From Chryseobacterium jejuense (GTDB lineage Bacteria; Bacteroidota; Bacteroidia; Flavobacteriales; Weeksellaceae), in contig NZ_JAGIPR010000016.1 of NCBI RefSeq assembly GCF_017877355.1, positions 28,800 through 92,799 of the forward strand: a DNA stretch of 64,000 bases, in the 5' to 3' direction. Below, one piece after another: positions 7,603 through 15,433 of this stretch (position 1 is its first letter; every line of letters starts with the position of its first letter). The notes beneath the pieces were generated by a model, which saw nothing but the letters and a program-made list of their open reading frames with translations, had not been told where the DNA came from and made no database searches. The translations under genes and the position numbers were made by a program.

Positions 7603-9315
7603 TTATTTAATAGTAAGTTTTTTGGTGATTATTTCGTTTTTTATCTTCAATTTTAATAGATATATTCCTTTAGGGAGATGCGAAACATCAATAGATTGAT
7701 CTGCTTTTAAAATTACATTCAGCTTTTTCCCTTCCATTGAATAGATTTCAGCTTCTGATACCTTTTCACCTTTAATAAAGACTTTATCAGAAGTTGGGTT
7801 TGGATAAATAGCAAACTCTTTTTCACGATTGACCATATTCTCTCGGGTTGACAATGACCCTTGTGCAGAAACTTCAGAATATACTTTTGAAGCATCAATT
7901 GATCTTACACTCCAATATACATTCTGAATGGACGGATCAAGCTCCAGGAACCATGAAGGAGTGGTTACAATATATTTGGCAATATCCTGCGAGTTTGGTG
8001 TAGATCCTACTTTAATTTCATAACGTAATGCATTCGCTGGAGTTTTATCATCTGTTGCTCCACTCCATGTAAAATTAAATCGGGTTCCGTTTTTCGTCAT
8101 GTTCAAATGAGTTGGGGCTGTTGGTTTTGCATTCTGCTCTGTAGAATTATTTTTAAAAACCTTCGTTAAAGATGGAATATCCGGGTTAGCCCAATCAAAT
8201 CCACCTAGTAAAACATCCAGATGATTATCATTATTAAAATCAAACAACTGTATCATTCCCGGACCTCCCAGACTGTGCAAACCTGTTGTTGTACCCTCTG
8301 TAAATATCTGATTGGTTGTGTTATATAAATAAGTCTTTACCACTGCATTATAATTCACATCACCGGAAACGATAAAATCATAATATCCATCATTATTTAA
8401 GTCCCCCACACTTATGGATGCATCAGAGATTTCTGATGGAATCTGATGAACCACCAATGTGCCTGTTTTATCATTCATCAGAACAGCAAGGTAAGGATCG
8501 TCATTAGCATCCTTACCAACCACTACAATATCCTGAAAACCGTCTGCATTAAAATCTGCCACTTCCAGTTTTCCTGAAATCAAAGAATCAAGAGCTTGTG
8601 TATGAACCAATGTTCCATTCTGATTGATATACACTTTAGAAACCGGATCTCCGTTAATGTCCGATCCGATAATAACAAGATCCAAAAAATGGTCATTATT
8701 AAGATCTACTATTTTAAAGCTTCCGTTTTGAGTTCCATCCGCCCAGTTTTCAATCAGATTAAAACCTGACCCTGTATTTTGATAAAAGTCGACAGTATTT
8801 CTAAAGCCACCTCCATGGGCAAACTGCGTTCCATTGATGGCATAGTCCTGTTTTCCGTCATGATTAAAATCAAAAACTTCCAGTGAACCATATATTTTTC
8901 CAGGAAGTTCATTTTCTCTTACAAAACCAACTCCTGTATTTTTAAAACGATAATGCTTGTAGTTGACAATATCCATATAACTTAATCCTGTGGAAATAAT
9001 ATCCATCAATCCATCATTATTAAAATCGATAAACTTTATATCTCCCAAATGGGTTACATCTCCACCAAGATCGGTATAAGGCTGTAAAGTTGTTCCGTTA
9101 TTCCTGTATACTTCGTTATAGGTAGCATCGGGATTTCCATCTCCATCCGAATCTATAGCTCCATTGACGACAATATCCAATGTCCCGTTATTATCCACAT
9201 CAGCAATATCAGCAGCGGAGAAATAAAAATTATTCATTCCGGTCTGTATCTCCGTAAAATTTTGAGCAGATAAACCGACAGGCAGCATAGACAATAGAAT
9301 ATAAACCTTTTTCAT
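7603..9315 (-). CDS. FG-GAP/VCBS repeat protein with T9SS type A sorting domain
   Basis: The 570-aa secreted protein has a signal peptide ending GLSAQ. About seven FG-GAP/VCBS-type repeats with the calcium-loop pattern D-x-N-x-D/N-G follow (for example DVDNNGTLDIV, DFNNDGLMDII, DLNNDGYYDFIV, DFNADGFQDIVV), predicting a beta-propeller over roughly residues 30-370. A fibronectin-III-like segment sits near 390-485. The last ~70 residues (YPNPTSDKVFIKGEKV to LTIK) are a type IX secretion C-terminal signal, so the protein should cross the outer membrane and be surface-anchored or released. Function is likely adhesion or ligand binding. It is a single-gene unit with its own terminator. Confidence 0.88.
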   Translation of the reverse strand: MKKVYILLSMLPVGLSAQNFTEIQTGMNNFYFSAADIADVDNNGTLDIVVNGAIDSDGDGNPDATYNEVYRNNGTTLQPYTDLGGDVTHLGDIKFIDFNNDGLMDIISTGLSYMDIVNYKHYRFKNTGVGFVRENELPGKIYGSLEVFDFNHDGKQDYAINGTQFAHGGGFRNTVDFYQNTGSGFNLIENWADGTQNGSFKIVDLNNDHFLDLVIIGSDINGDPVSKVYINQNGTLVHTQALDSLISGKLEVADFNADGFQDIVVVGKDANDDPYLAVLMNDKTGTLVVHQIPSEISDASISVGDLNNDGYYDFIVSGDVNYNAVVKTYLYNTTNQIFTEGTTTGLHSLGGPGMIQLFDFNNDNHLDVLLGGFDWANPDIPSLTKVFKNNSTEQNAKPTAPTHLNMTKNGTRFNFTWSGATDDKTPANALRYEIKVGSTPNSQDIAKYIVTTPSWFLELDPSIQNVYWSVRSIDASKVYSEVSAQGSLSTRENMVNREKEFAIYPNPTSDKVFIKGEKVSEAEIYSMEGKKLNVILKADQSIDVSHLPKGIYLLKLKIKNEIITKKLTIK

Positions 9316-9487
9316 AATTTTTATTTAGATTAATTAAAAACAAAGATAGGATATTAATTTTTTTTCTTGGAAAAAAGCCTGTATGAAATATATCAGCACT
9401 GATTTACTGCTATATCCCAGAAATTCGGATATTTTAAAAAATCAATATTTATAATCAGTTACTTATTTACAAATATTTTCCAAAAGA

Positions 9488-9519
9488 TTTGTCTATCTAA
9501 AAAATTCTTCGTTATTTTG
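9488..9519 (+). promoter_or_regulatory. Promoter of the rpmB-rpmG-DUF4295 operon
   Basis: TTTG (9488-9491) and TTATTTTG (9512-9519) are separated by 20 bases. They approximate the Bacteroidota -33/-7 pair, and the start codon of rpmB is 36 bases further on. The second base of the -7 box differs from consensus. Confidence 0.45.
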
Positions 9520-9555
9520 CACTCTCAAATATTATACAAATAAGAACATCGAGAT

Positions 9556-9798
9556 ATGTCAAGAATTTGCCAAATAACAGGAAAGCGTGCAATGGTTGGT
9601 AACAACGTTTCTCACGCTAATAACAAAACGAAGCGTCGTTTTGAAATTAACTTACTAGAGAAGAAGTTTTACCTTCCGGAGCAAGATAAGCACGTTACAC
9701 TGAAAGTATCAGCTCATGGATTGAGAGTGATTAACAAGATTGGAATCGAAGAAGCTATTGAAAGAGCTACTAGAAACGGATTGATTAAAAAGAATTAA
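9556..9798 (+). CDS. rpmB: 50S ribosomal protein L28
   Basis: The 80-aa basic protein begins MSRICQITGKRAMVGNNVSHA, the standard L28 opening, and ends in the helix GLRVINKIGIEEAIERATRNG. It is a structural protein of the large ribosomal subunit. Length is normal. It is followed after 6 bases by rpmG and then by a DUF4295 gene, the conserved Bacteroidota trio. Confidence 0.97.
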   Translation: MSRICQITGKRAMVGNNVSHANNKTKRRFEINLLEKKFYLPEQDKHVTLKVSAHGLRVINKIGIEEAIERATRNGLIKKN

Positions 9799-9804
9799 TA
9801 AATC

Positions 9805-9987
9805 ATGGCAAAAAAAGGAAACAGAGTTCAAGTAATCCTTGAATGTACAGAGCACAAAGAAAGCGGTATGCCAGGAATGTCTAGATACATTTCTACAAAA
9901 AATAAAAAGAACACTACAGAGAGATTGGAATTGAAAAAATACAATCCTGTTCTTAAGAGATCTACCCTTCACAAAGAAATCAAGTAA
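9805..9987 (+). CDS. rpmG: 50S ribosomal protein L33
   Basis: The 60-aa protein begins MAKKGNRVQVILECTEH and contains SRYISTKNKKNTTERLELKKYNP, the L33 signature. Only one cysteine is present, so the zinc-binding CxxC pairs of 'C+' L33 are absent and this is the zinc-independent type. It is translated from the same transcript as rpmB, six bases downstream, and precedes DUF4295. Confidence 0.97.
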   Translation: MAKKGNRVQVILECTEHKESGMPGMSRYISTKNKKNTTERLELKKYNPVLKRSTLHKEIK

Positions 9988-10006
9988 TTTATAAATATAA
10001 TTTACA

Positions 10007-10159
10007 ATGGCAAAGAAAGTAGTAGCAACCCTACAAAGCGGTCAGTCTAAAAAAATGACTAAAGTGGTGAAAATGGTGAAGTCTTCTAAATCAGGAGCTT
10101 ACGTTTTCGAAGAAAAAGTAATGAATGCTGATGAAGTGGATGGTTTTTTGAAAAAATAA
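10007..10159 (+). CDS. DUF4295 family protein
   Basis: This is a 50-residue lysine-rich ORF starting MAKKVVATLQSGQSKKMTKV and ending ADEVDGFLKK. The small basic DUF4295 proteins are restricted to Bacteroidota and lie after rpmG. The size, charge and invariable neighbourhood suggest a ribosome-associated peptide, but this is inference. The gene is 19 bases after rpmG and is followed by a terminator. Its start codon has a Bacteroidota-style A-rich upstream context. Confidence 0.88.
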   Translation: MAKKVVATLQSGQSKKMTKVVKMVKSSKSGAYVFEEKVMNADEVDGFLKK

Positions 10160-10181
10160 TCAATACTTTATTTACAATATA

Positions 10182-10213
10182 AAAAACTACTCATATTTTG
10201 GGTAGTTTTTTTG
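10182..10213 (+). terminator. Terminator after the rpmB operon
   Basis: AAAAACTAC (10182-10190) pairs with GTAGTTTTT (10202-10210), and a T-rich tail follows. It lies 22 bases after the DUF4295 stop codon. Confidence 0.85.
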
Positions 10214-10214
10214 T

Positions 10215-10222
10215 TATCTTTG
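10215..10222 (+). promoter_or_regulatory. Promoter -7 box for the RidA-like gene
   Basis: TATCTTTG matches TAnnTTTG exactly and ends 26 bases before the ATG at 10249. A TTG at 10198-10200 is a possible but closely spaced -33 element. Confidence 0.55.
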
Positions 10223-10248
10223 TTCACCAGATTATTAATCAGTGAAAT

Positions 10249-10719
10249 ATGAAGAAGATTCTTATTCTAATAAGTACAGTTATTTTTCAATTTTCATTCA
10301 GCCAGAAAACAATGGATCCCATAGAATACAAAAGTTCACCAAAAGTTTTCAGCATCCCTGGATTATCACAATCAGTAAGCATTGATTGCGGTACTTCCAG
10401 AATGATTTTATTATCTGGTCAGGTTCCTTTAGATTCGAAGGGAAACCTGGTAGGGGAAAATGTAGAAGAACAGACACGTCAGATTTTCAAAAACATTGAA
10501 AATATTCTGAAGGAGTATGGAGGTACAGGCAAAGACATTGTTAAGCTAGGAATCTTCATCACAGATATATCAAAAACCCCGGATTTCAGAAAAGTCAGGG
10601 ATAAACACGTCAATCTTCAGAACCCTCCTGTAAGCAGCCTTATAGAGGCAAGTAAACTGTTCAGGAATGATGTACTGATAGAGGTGGAAGCCACAGCAGT
10701 AATTAAAAACAAAAGATAA
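10249..10719 (+). CDS. RidA/YER057c/UK114-family protein, exported form
   Basis: The 156-aa product has a signal peptide (MKKILILISTVIFQFSFSQ) followed by a complete RidA domain with ILLSGQVPLDSKGNLVG, EEQTRQIFKNIENILKEYGG, VKLGIFITDI and LIEVEATAVI. Cytoplasmic RidA deaminates reactive enamine/imine intermediates, and the Arg of KVRDKH corresponds to the substrate-binding region. The signal peptide suggests a periplasmic variant whose substrate is unknown. Fifteen bases separate it from ftsY, so the two may share a transcript, although no functional link is apparent. Confidence 0.85.
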   Translation: MKKILILISTVIFQFSFSQKTMDPIEYKSSPKVFSIPGLSQSVSIDCGTSRMILLSGQVPLDSKGNLVGENVEEQTRQIFKNIENILKEYGGTGKDIVKLGIFITDISKTPDFRKVRDKHVNLQNPPVSSLIEASKLFRNDVLIEVEATAVIKNKR

Positions 10720-10734
10720 GAATAGACTAAAACT

Positions 10735-11688
10735 ATGAGTTGGTTTAAAAATATTTTCAAAAAGGAAGAAAAAGAAACTCTGGATAAAGGATTAGAAAAA
10801 TCCAGCCAGGGATTCTTTGAAAAAATGACGAAGGCCGTAGTCGGTAAAAGCAAAGTAGACGATGAAGTTCTGGATGATCTGGAAGAAGTACTGATTGCAT
10901 CTGACGTAGGCGCCTCCACTACCATCAAAATCATAGAAAGAATTGAAGAACGTGTTGCCCGCGATAAATATGTTGGGGTAAACGAACTGGATAATATTCT
11001 TCGTGAGGAAATTTCAGGATTATTGCTTGAAAACCCTCATGCAGGAACAGGAAATATCGATACTTCAAAAAAACCTTACGTTATTATGGTGGTAGGAGTA
11101 AACGGGGTTGGAAAAACAACCACAATTGGAAAATTGGCTCACCAGTTCAAATCTGAGGGTAAAAAGGTGGTTCTTGGAGCTGCAGATACCTTTAGAGCTG
11201 CTGCCGTTGACCAGCTTACCATCTGGAGTGAAAGAGTGGGCGTTCCTATTGTAAAACAGGAAATGGGATCCGATCCTGCCTCTGTAGCTTTTGACACAGT
11301 ACAAAGTGCCGTAGCTCAAAATGCAGACGTTGTTATCATTGATACTGCAGGAAGGCTTCATAATAAAATTAACCTGATGAACGAACTTTCTAAGATTAAA
11401 AGAGTAATGCAAAAGGTAATTCCTGATGCTCCTCATGAAATCTTATTGGTACTTGATGGTTCTACAGGACAAAATGCATTTGAACAGGCTAAACAGTTTA
11501 CTGCTGCAACAGAAGTGAATGCTTTAGCCGTAACAAAACTAGACGGAACAGCAAAAGGAGGTGTTGTAATTGGTATTTCAGACCAGTTCCAAATTCCGGT
11601 GAAATATATAGGTGTAGGTGAAAAAATGCAGGATCTTCAGCTTTTCAATGGTACGGAATTTGTAGACTCATTCTTCAAGAAAAGATGA
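10735..11688 (+). CDS. ftsY: Signal recognition particle receptor FtsY
   Basis: FtsY is the membrane-associated GTPase that receives SRP-ribosome-nascent chain complexes for co-translational insertion. The 317-aa product has a short basic N-terminal A region, the NG-domain four-helix bundle, and the GTPase motifs: P-loop GVNGVGKTT (residues 121-129), the insertion-box DTFRAAAVDQL, DTAGRL, and TKLDGTAKGG. It lacks the long acidic extension of E. coli FtsY, which is normal for Bacteroidota. It follows the RidA-like gene by 15 bases. Confidence 0.97.
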   Translation: MSWFKNIFKKEEKETLDKGLEKSSQGFFEKMTKAVVGKSKVDDEVLDDLEEVLIASDVGASTTIKIIERIEERVARDKYVGVNELDNILREEISGLLLENPHAGTGNIDTSKKPYVIMVVGVNGVGKTTTIGKLAHQFKSEGKKVVLGAADTFRAAAVDQLTIWSERVGVPIVKQEMGSDPASVAFDTVQSAVAQNADVVIIDTAGRLHNKINLMNELSKIKRVMQKVIPDAPHEILLVLDGSTGQNAFEQAKQFTAATEVNALAVTKLDGTAKGGVVIGISDQFQIPVKYIGVGEKMQDLQLFNGTEFVDSFFKKR

Positions 11689-11761
11689 TTTATATCATGT
11701 TTTCCCTTATATTAGTATAACAAATCAATTTTAAATATTAATCATTAAAAAATTTGCAACT

Positions 11762-12022
11762 ATGGGAATTATAACATGGATCTTATTCGGTCTTATTGCA
11801 GGTGCTATCGCTAAAATGATCATGCCCGGAACTCAGGGAGGAGGCTGGTTAATTACCATCATCCTTGGAATTCTAGGAGCATTTATAGGAGGAGCTATAG
11901 GAGTTTACGTTCTCCATTGGGGAGATGTTAGCTCGTTCTGGAATCCAAGAAGCTGGATTCTTGCCATTGGAGGAGCTTTAGTTATCCTCTGGATTTATGG
12001 AATGGCCACGAAGAAAAGCTGA
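11762..12022 (+). CDS. GlsB/YeaQ/YmgE family stress-response membrane protein
   Basis: The 86-aa small membrane protein has three hydrophobic segments and the glycine-rich pattern of the family: GLIAGAIAKMIMPG, then GGWLITIILGILGAFIGGAIG. The family is often induced in general stress, but the molecular role is unsettled. The last helix (WILAIGGALVILWIYG) is preceded by a loop rich in Trp. The gene sits 73 bases after ftsY and ends at a strong bidirectional terminator. Confidence 0.9.
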   Translation: MGIITWILFGLIAGAIAKMIMPGTQGGGWLITIILGILGAFIGGAIGVYVLHWGDVSSFWNPRSWILAIGGALVILWIYGMATKKS

Positions 12023-12042
12023 TATAACGCTGATAAAAAATA

Positions 12043-12078
12043 AAATCCCGGATCTGAAATTCAGATCCGGGATTTTTG
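12043..12078. terminator. Bidirectional terminator between the GlsB-like gene and sppA
   Basis: A 15-base perfect inverted repeat, AAATCCCGGATCTGA (12043-12057) / TCAGATCCGGGATTT (12061-12075), has a 3-base loop and A/T-rich flanks on both sides. It therefore serves both convergent genes. Confidence 0.92.
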
Positions 12079-12093
12079 TACAATATAATTTAG

Positions 12094-13851
12094 TTAGTTG
12101 TTAATTCTAATCTGGTAAGGCATTTCCATTTTTACCTCAGATTGTAATTTCTTGTCTGTAATCTGCTGTAAGATTTCATAGTTGGACTTCCCTATTTTAT
12201 TTTTGATAATTCGTGCAGAAACATCTTCTTCATTAAGATCTTTGAAGATCTGCTCAAATGGAGTCATTTTCTTAGGATAAGCTTCTACATAGTAAGACTT
12301 CACTCCTGCTTTCTGTGCTGCAAATTTCACGGCATCGTTAAGTGTCCCCAATTCATCTACCAAACCTATTTCTTTGGCGCGAACACCACTCCATACTCTA
12401 CCCCCACCTACATTATCAATCTGCTCAAATGTTTTCTTTCTGTTCTGGGTAACGAAATGTACAAATCTTTTGTAAGTACCTTCTACACTTCTTGTCATCA
12501 TATTTACTCCATAAGGTGTTACTCCGTTTAATCCTGAATAATACATTGAATTAGCATTGGTAGCCACAACATCTGCACGGATACCGTTTTTATTCGCAAT
12601 ATCTTTATAATAAGGCAATACCCCGAATACCCCGATAGAACCTGTAAGCGTATTTGGCTCAGAATAAATCTTATCTGCTGCCATCGCTACATAATAACCA
12701 CCAGAGGCTGCATAATCACCAAAAGATACTACCAATGGCTTTTTCTTTTTCAGTTGCTGCAATTCAAATAAAATTTCGTCGGAAGCATTTGCACTTCCCC
12801 CGGGAGAATTAATTCTCAATACTACCGCTTTTACTTTCTCATCTTCCTGAAGTTTTTTAATGTATTTCACATACCTCTCGGAGTGAATGTCATTATACTC
12901 GTCTCCGTTATTAATAGAACCTGATGCATATAATATTGCCACCTTTTCTCCTGACTTATCTTCATCAGTGAAAGAGCTGATATAATTAGTTAAAGAAACC
13001 TTATTCAGTTTTTCTTTATCCTTTACATTCAACTTTGTTTTAAGCATATCTTCATATTCTGATTTTTGGATAAGCTTATCTGCTAGCTTATATTTTAATC
13101 CCTGCTCAGGAATCATTCCGTATAGGCTGTCAACAATTGTTCTGAATTGAGCAGTGTCAATTTTCCTGGACGCTGCCATTTTATAAGATGTATTTTTCCA
13201 AAGATCGTTTAACAAAGTGCTTAACTGCTCTTTATTTTCAGGAGAAATATCATTTCTTAAAAAAGGTTCTACCGCAGATTTGAATTTACCGTGACGGATC
13301 ACTTCTATTCCGATACCATATTTATCTGCGAAATCTTTAAAGAATGTAACTTCAGTAGAAAGTCCTTTCAATTCTATACCTCCCGCAGGATGAAGATAAT
13401 ACTGATCTGCTACTGATCCAAGGTAGTAAGCAGATTGAGAAACTCCGTTTCCGTAAGCATATACAAACTTTCCACTTTTCTTAAAATCTTCAATAGCATT
13501 TCTAAGATCATCAATTTGAGTGAGCCCTGCATTCAGGTCATCTGTCTCAATACTGATTCCTTTAATATTATCATCAGTTTTAGCTTTATTAATCGCCTCA
13601 AGCACATCATACAAAAGAACGTTTTTATTCTGGCTGCCTAAACCGAACAGATCCATTTGTTCTTCAGTATGACTGTCTATTATATGGGTCTTTAAATTAA
13701 TCGTAAGAACCGAATTCTTTTTCACCACCACAGACTTGTCACTTCCCATAGAACTAAACACAAGCATCATAATAAAAAAGACGAAAAACACAGCACAAAG
13801 TATGATTATTGCTACTATATTTGCCAAAACATTTTTAAAGAAACTTCTCAT
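12094..13851 (-). CDS. sppA: Signal peptide peptidase SppA, 67-kDa type
   Basis: SppA degrades residual signal peptides in the inner membrane. The 585-aa product has an N-terminal membrane anchor (about residues 7-32) and two tandem S49 domains. The catalytic dyad is recognisable by comparison with E. coli SppA: Lys191 in GKFKSAVEPF and Ser383 in GDYAASGGYY. The INSPGGSA motif precedes the serine. It is divergent from folK with only 20 bases between start codons, so each promoter must overlap the other gene or its leader. Confidence 0.95.
   Translation of the reverse strand: MRSFFKNVLANIVAIIILCAVFFVFFIMMLVFSSMGSDKSVVVKKNSVLTINLKTHIIDSHTEEQMDLFGLGSQNKNVLLYDVLEAINKAKTDDNIKGISIETDDLNAGLTQIDDLRNAIEDFKKSGKFVYAYGNGVSQSAYYLGSVADQYYLHPAGGIELKGLSTEVTFFKDFADKYGIGIEVIRHGKFKSAVEPFLRNDISPENKEQLSTLLNDLWKNTSYKMAASRKIDTAQFRTIVDSLYGMIPEQGLKYKLADKLIQKSEYEDMLKTKLNVKDKEKLNKVSLTNYISSFTDEDKSGEKVAILYASGSINNGDEYNDIHSERYVKYIKKLQEDEKVKAVVLRINSPGGSANASDEILFELQQLKKKKPLVVSFGDYAASGGYYVAMAADKIYSEPNTLTGSIGVFGVLPYYKDIANKNGIRADVVATNANSMYYSGLNGVTPYGVNMMTRSVEGTYKRFVHFVTQNRKKTFEQIDNVGGGRVWSGVRAKEIGLVDELGTLNDAVKFAAQKAGVKSYYVEAYPKKMTPFEQIFKDLNEEDVSARIIKNKIGKSNYEILQQITDKKLQSEVKMEMPYQIRINN
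13816..13823 (+). promoter_or_regulatory. Promoter -7 box for folK inside the sppA 5' end
   Basis: TATATTTG (TAnnTTTG) lies on the plus strand within the first codons of the divergent sppA gene, 48 bases before the folK start. The 20-base intergenic gap contains no better candidate. Confidence 0.4.
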
Positions 13852-13871
13852 AAATCAATCAATTTTCCAAT

Positions 13872-14288
13872 ATGTCGCAGCAAAAGGTAGTTTTGTTACT
13901 AGGAAGTAACCTTGGAGAGCAAAAAAAAAATATTGAACTTGCTTTACAAAAAATAAGTGATGCCGGAAATCAAATTTCACAGATAAGCGAATTTTTGATG
14001 TCTGATCCCGTAGAATTTGTCAGTTCCAATATTTTTTGTAATATTGCAGCAATAATATTCACGCATCTTTCACCAATTCAACTGCTTGATTGTATTAAAA
14101 ACATTGAAGTTGAAATGGGAAGAATTAATGATTCAAAAGTATCAGGTGGTTACACAGACAGGGTAATAGATATTGATATCATTAAGTATAATGAATTAAA
14201 TTTTAAATCAGAAAGATTAGAAATCCCTCATAAAAAACATCTTTTTGAAAGGGATTTTTCCAGAGTATTATTAAAAGATTTTATTTAA
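13872..14288 (+). CDS. folK: 2-amino-4-hydroxy-6-hydroxymethyldihydropteridine pyrophosphokinase
   Basis: FolK transfers pyrophosphate from ATP to 6-hydroxymethyl-dihydropterin in folate synthesis. The 138-aa product opens with LLLGSNLGEQKKNIELAL and contains FCNIAAIIFTHLSPIQLL and the motif GGYTDRVIDIDIIKYNE, matching the family's R-x-IDIDI core. IPHKKHLFERDF near the C terminus is the usual closing motif. It is slightly shorter than E. coli FolK (about 159 aa). The next folate gene in the window, folB, is 48 kb away. The first OmpA-like gene starts 17 bases downstream and may be read from the same transcript. Confidence 0.92.
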   Translation: MSQQKVVLLLGSNLGEQKKNIELALQKISDAGNQISQISEFLMSDPVEFVSSNIFCNIAAIIFTHLSPIQLLDCIKNIEVEMGRINDSKVSGGYTDRVIDIDIIKYNELNFKSERLEIPHKKHLFERDFSRVLLKDFI

Positions 14289-14305
14289 AACATAAAACAT
14301 ATTGT

Positions 14306-15391
14306 ATGAAATTAGGTTTATTATTATTGGCTACAACCTTGCCAATTGCTGCTTTCGCACAAAGCAGCAGTACTACAGTAAACTCTTCTACTGAGTATCC
14401 TAATACATTCTCTTCAGGCTCCGCTAACGTACAACCTTTTGACAATAAAGCAAGACGCTTCAGAGATTGGTCTATTTCAGTGGGAGGAGGTGCAGCATTT
14501 ATGGTTCACTCTGACCTTAAATCTCTTCGTAAAGACAAAACCAACTGGGGTTACAATGCTTATGTAAGTATTGACAAACAAATCTCACACACGTTTGGTT
14601 TAAGCTTAATCTATACCAAAGGAGAAACTAAACAGACAGGACAACTATCAGGTGCTGCGGGTGCAGCTGCAGGAGTTGCTACAGCAACAACCCAATTTGA
14701 CCAGTTAGCTTTAATGGGAGACATTAACTTCTCTAATCTATTAAGAAGAGTTGATAACCATTCTCCTTACAGATGGGCTTTCCACGGATATATGGGTATT
14801 GGGCTTCAGGCATTCAGAACGTCATTACATGACAATAATGAAAACAGATGGAGTGATAATCCAAAAAGAATTCCTTCATTTGTTAGACAGCCTTTGGATA
14901 TTGGTTCTGTATACTATCAAGGAGGTTTTGGACTTAAATATAATGTTTCAAAACTTATTGATGTTGAAGCAAGAACCATGTACATCGTTAGTGGTGATGA
15001 CGAATTTGATGGCGGTGGTCCTGCTTACACAGAGTATAACATGCTTAATCCAAGAAAATCTGATAACGCATGGACTGTAAGTTTAGGGGTATCTTTCAAA
15101 TTAGGGAAACACCTTTCTCATTTAGCTTGGCATGACCCACTTCAGGAAGCATACTATAAAACCAGCGTTTTAGAAAATGCAACTACAGATCTTGTAGTTT
15201 GTGAAAAAGGAGACGCTGATAATGATGGAGTATGTGATGATTGGGACAGACAGCTTGATACTCCTGCAGGAGCAAGAGTAGATGGTGCCGGTGTTGCTTT
15301 AGACATGGATCTTGATGGCGTTATCGACCTTTATGACAAATGTGTAACTGTTCCAGGACCTGTTGAAAACAATGGTTGTCCAATCAAATAA
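14306..15391 (+). CDS. OmpA-family barrel protein lacking the OmpA peptidoglycan-binding domain
   Basis: The 361-aa product has a signal peptide (MKLGLLLLATTLPIAAFAQ) and an eight-strand-type barrel region (about residues 25-265). It ends in a calcium-binding thrombospondin type 3-like segment (GDADNDGVCDDWDRQLDTPAG, then DMDLDGVIDLYDKCVTVPGP) and stops at NNGCPIK. Its two downstream neighbours continue from exactly this point into a C-terminal OmpA domain, which is missing here. Its nucleotide sequence is clearly more diverged than theirs. It lies 17 bases after folK. It may be a barrel without cell-wall anchoring, or a degenerate paralogue that is still an intact ORF. Confidence 0.88.
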   Translation: MKLGLLLLATTLPIAAFAQSSSTTVNSSTEYPNTFSSGSANVQPFDNKARRFRDWSISVGGGAAFMVHSDLKSLRKDKTNWGYNAYVSIDKQISHTFGLSLIYTKGETKQTGQLSGAAGAAAGVATATTQFDQLALMGDINFSNLLRRVDNHSPYRWAFHGYMGIGLQAFRTSLHDNNENRWSDNPKRIPSFVRQPLDIGSVYYQGGFGLKYNVSKLIDVEARTMYIVSGDDEFDGGGPAYTEYNMLNPRKSDNAWTVSLGVSFKLGKHLSHLAWHDPLQEAYYKTSVLENATTDLVVCEKGDADNDGVCDDWDRQLDTPAGARVDGAGVALDMDLDGVIDLYDKCVTVPGPVENNGCPIK

Positions 15392-15433
15392 TACAGAAAG
15401 TATTTTCAAAAAAATCAAAATAAATAATACACG

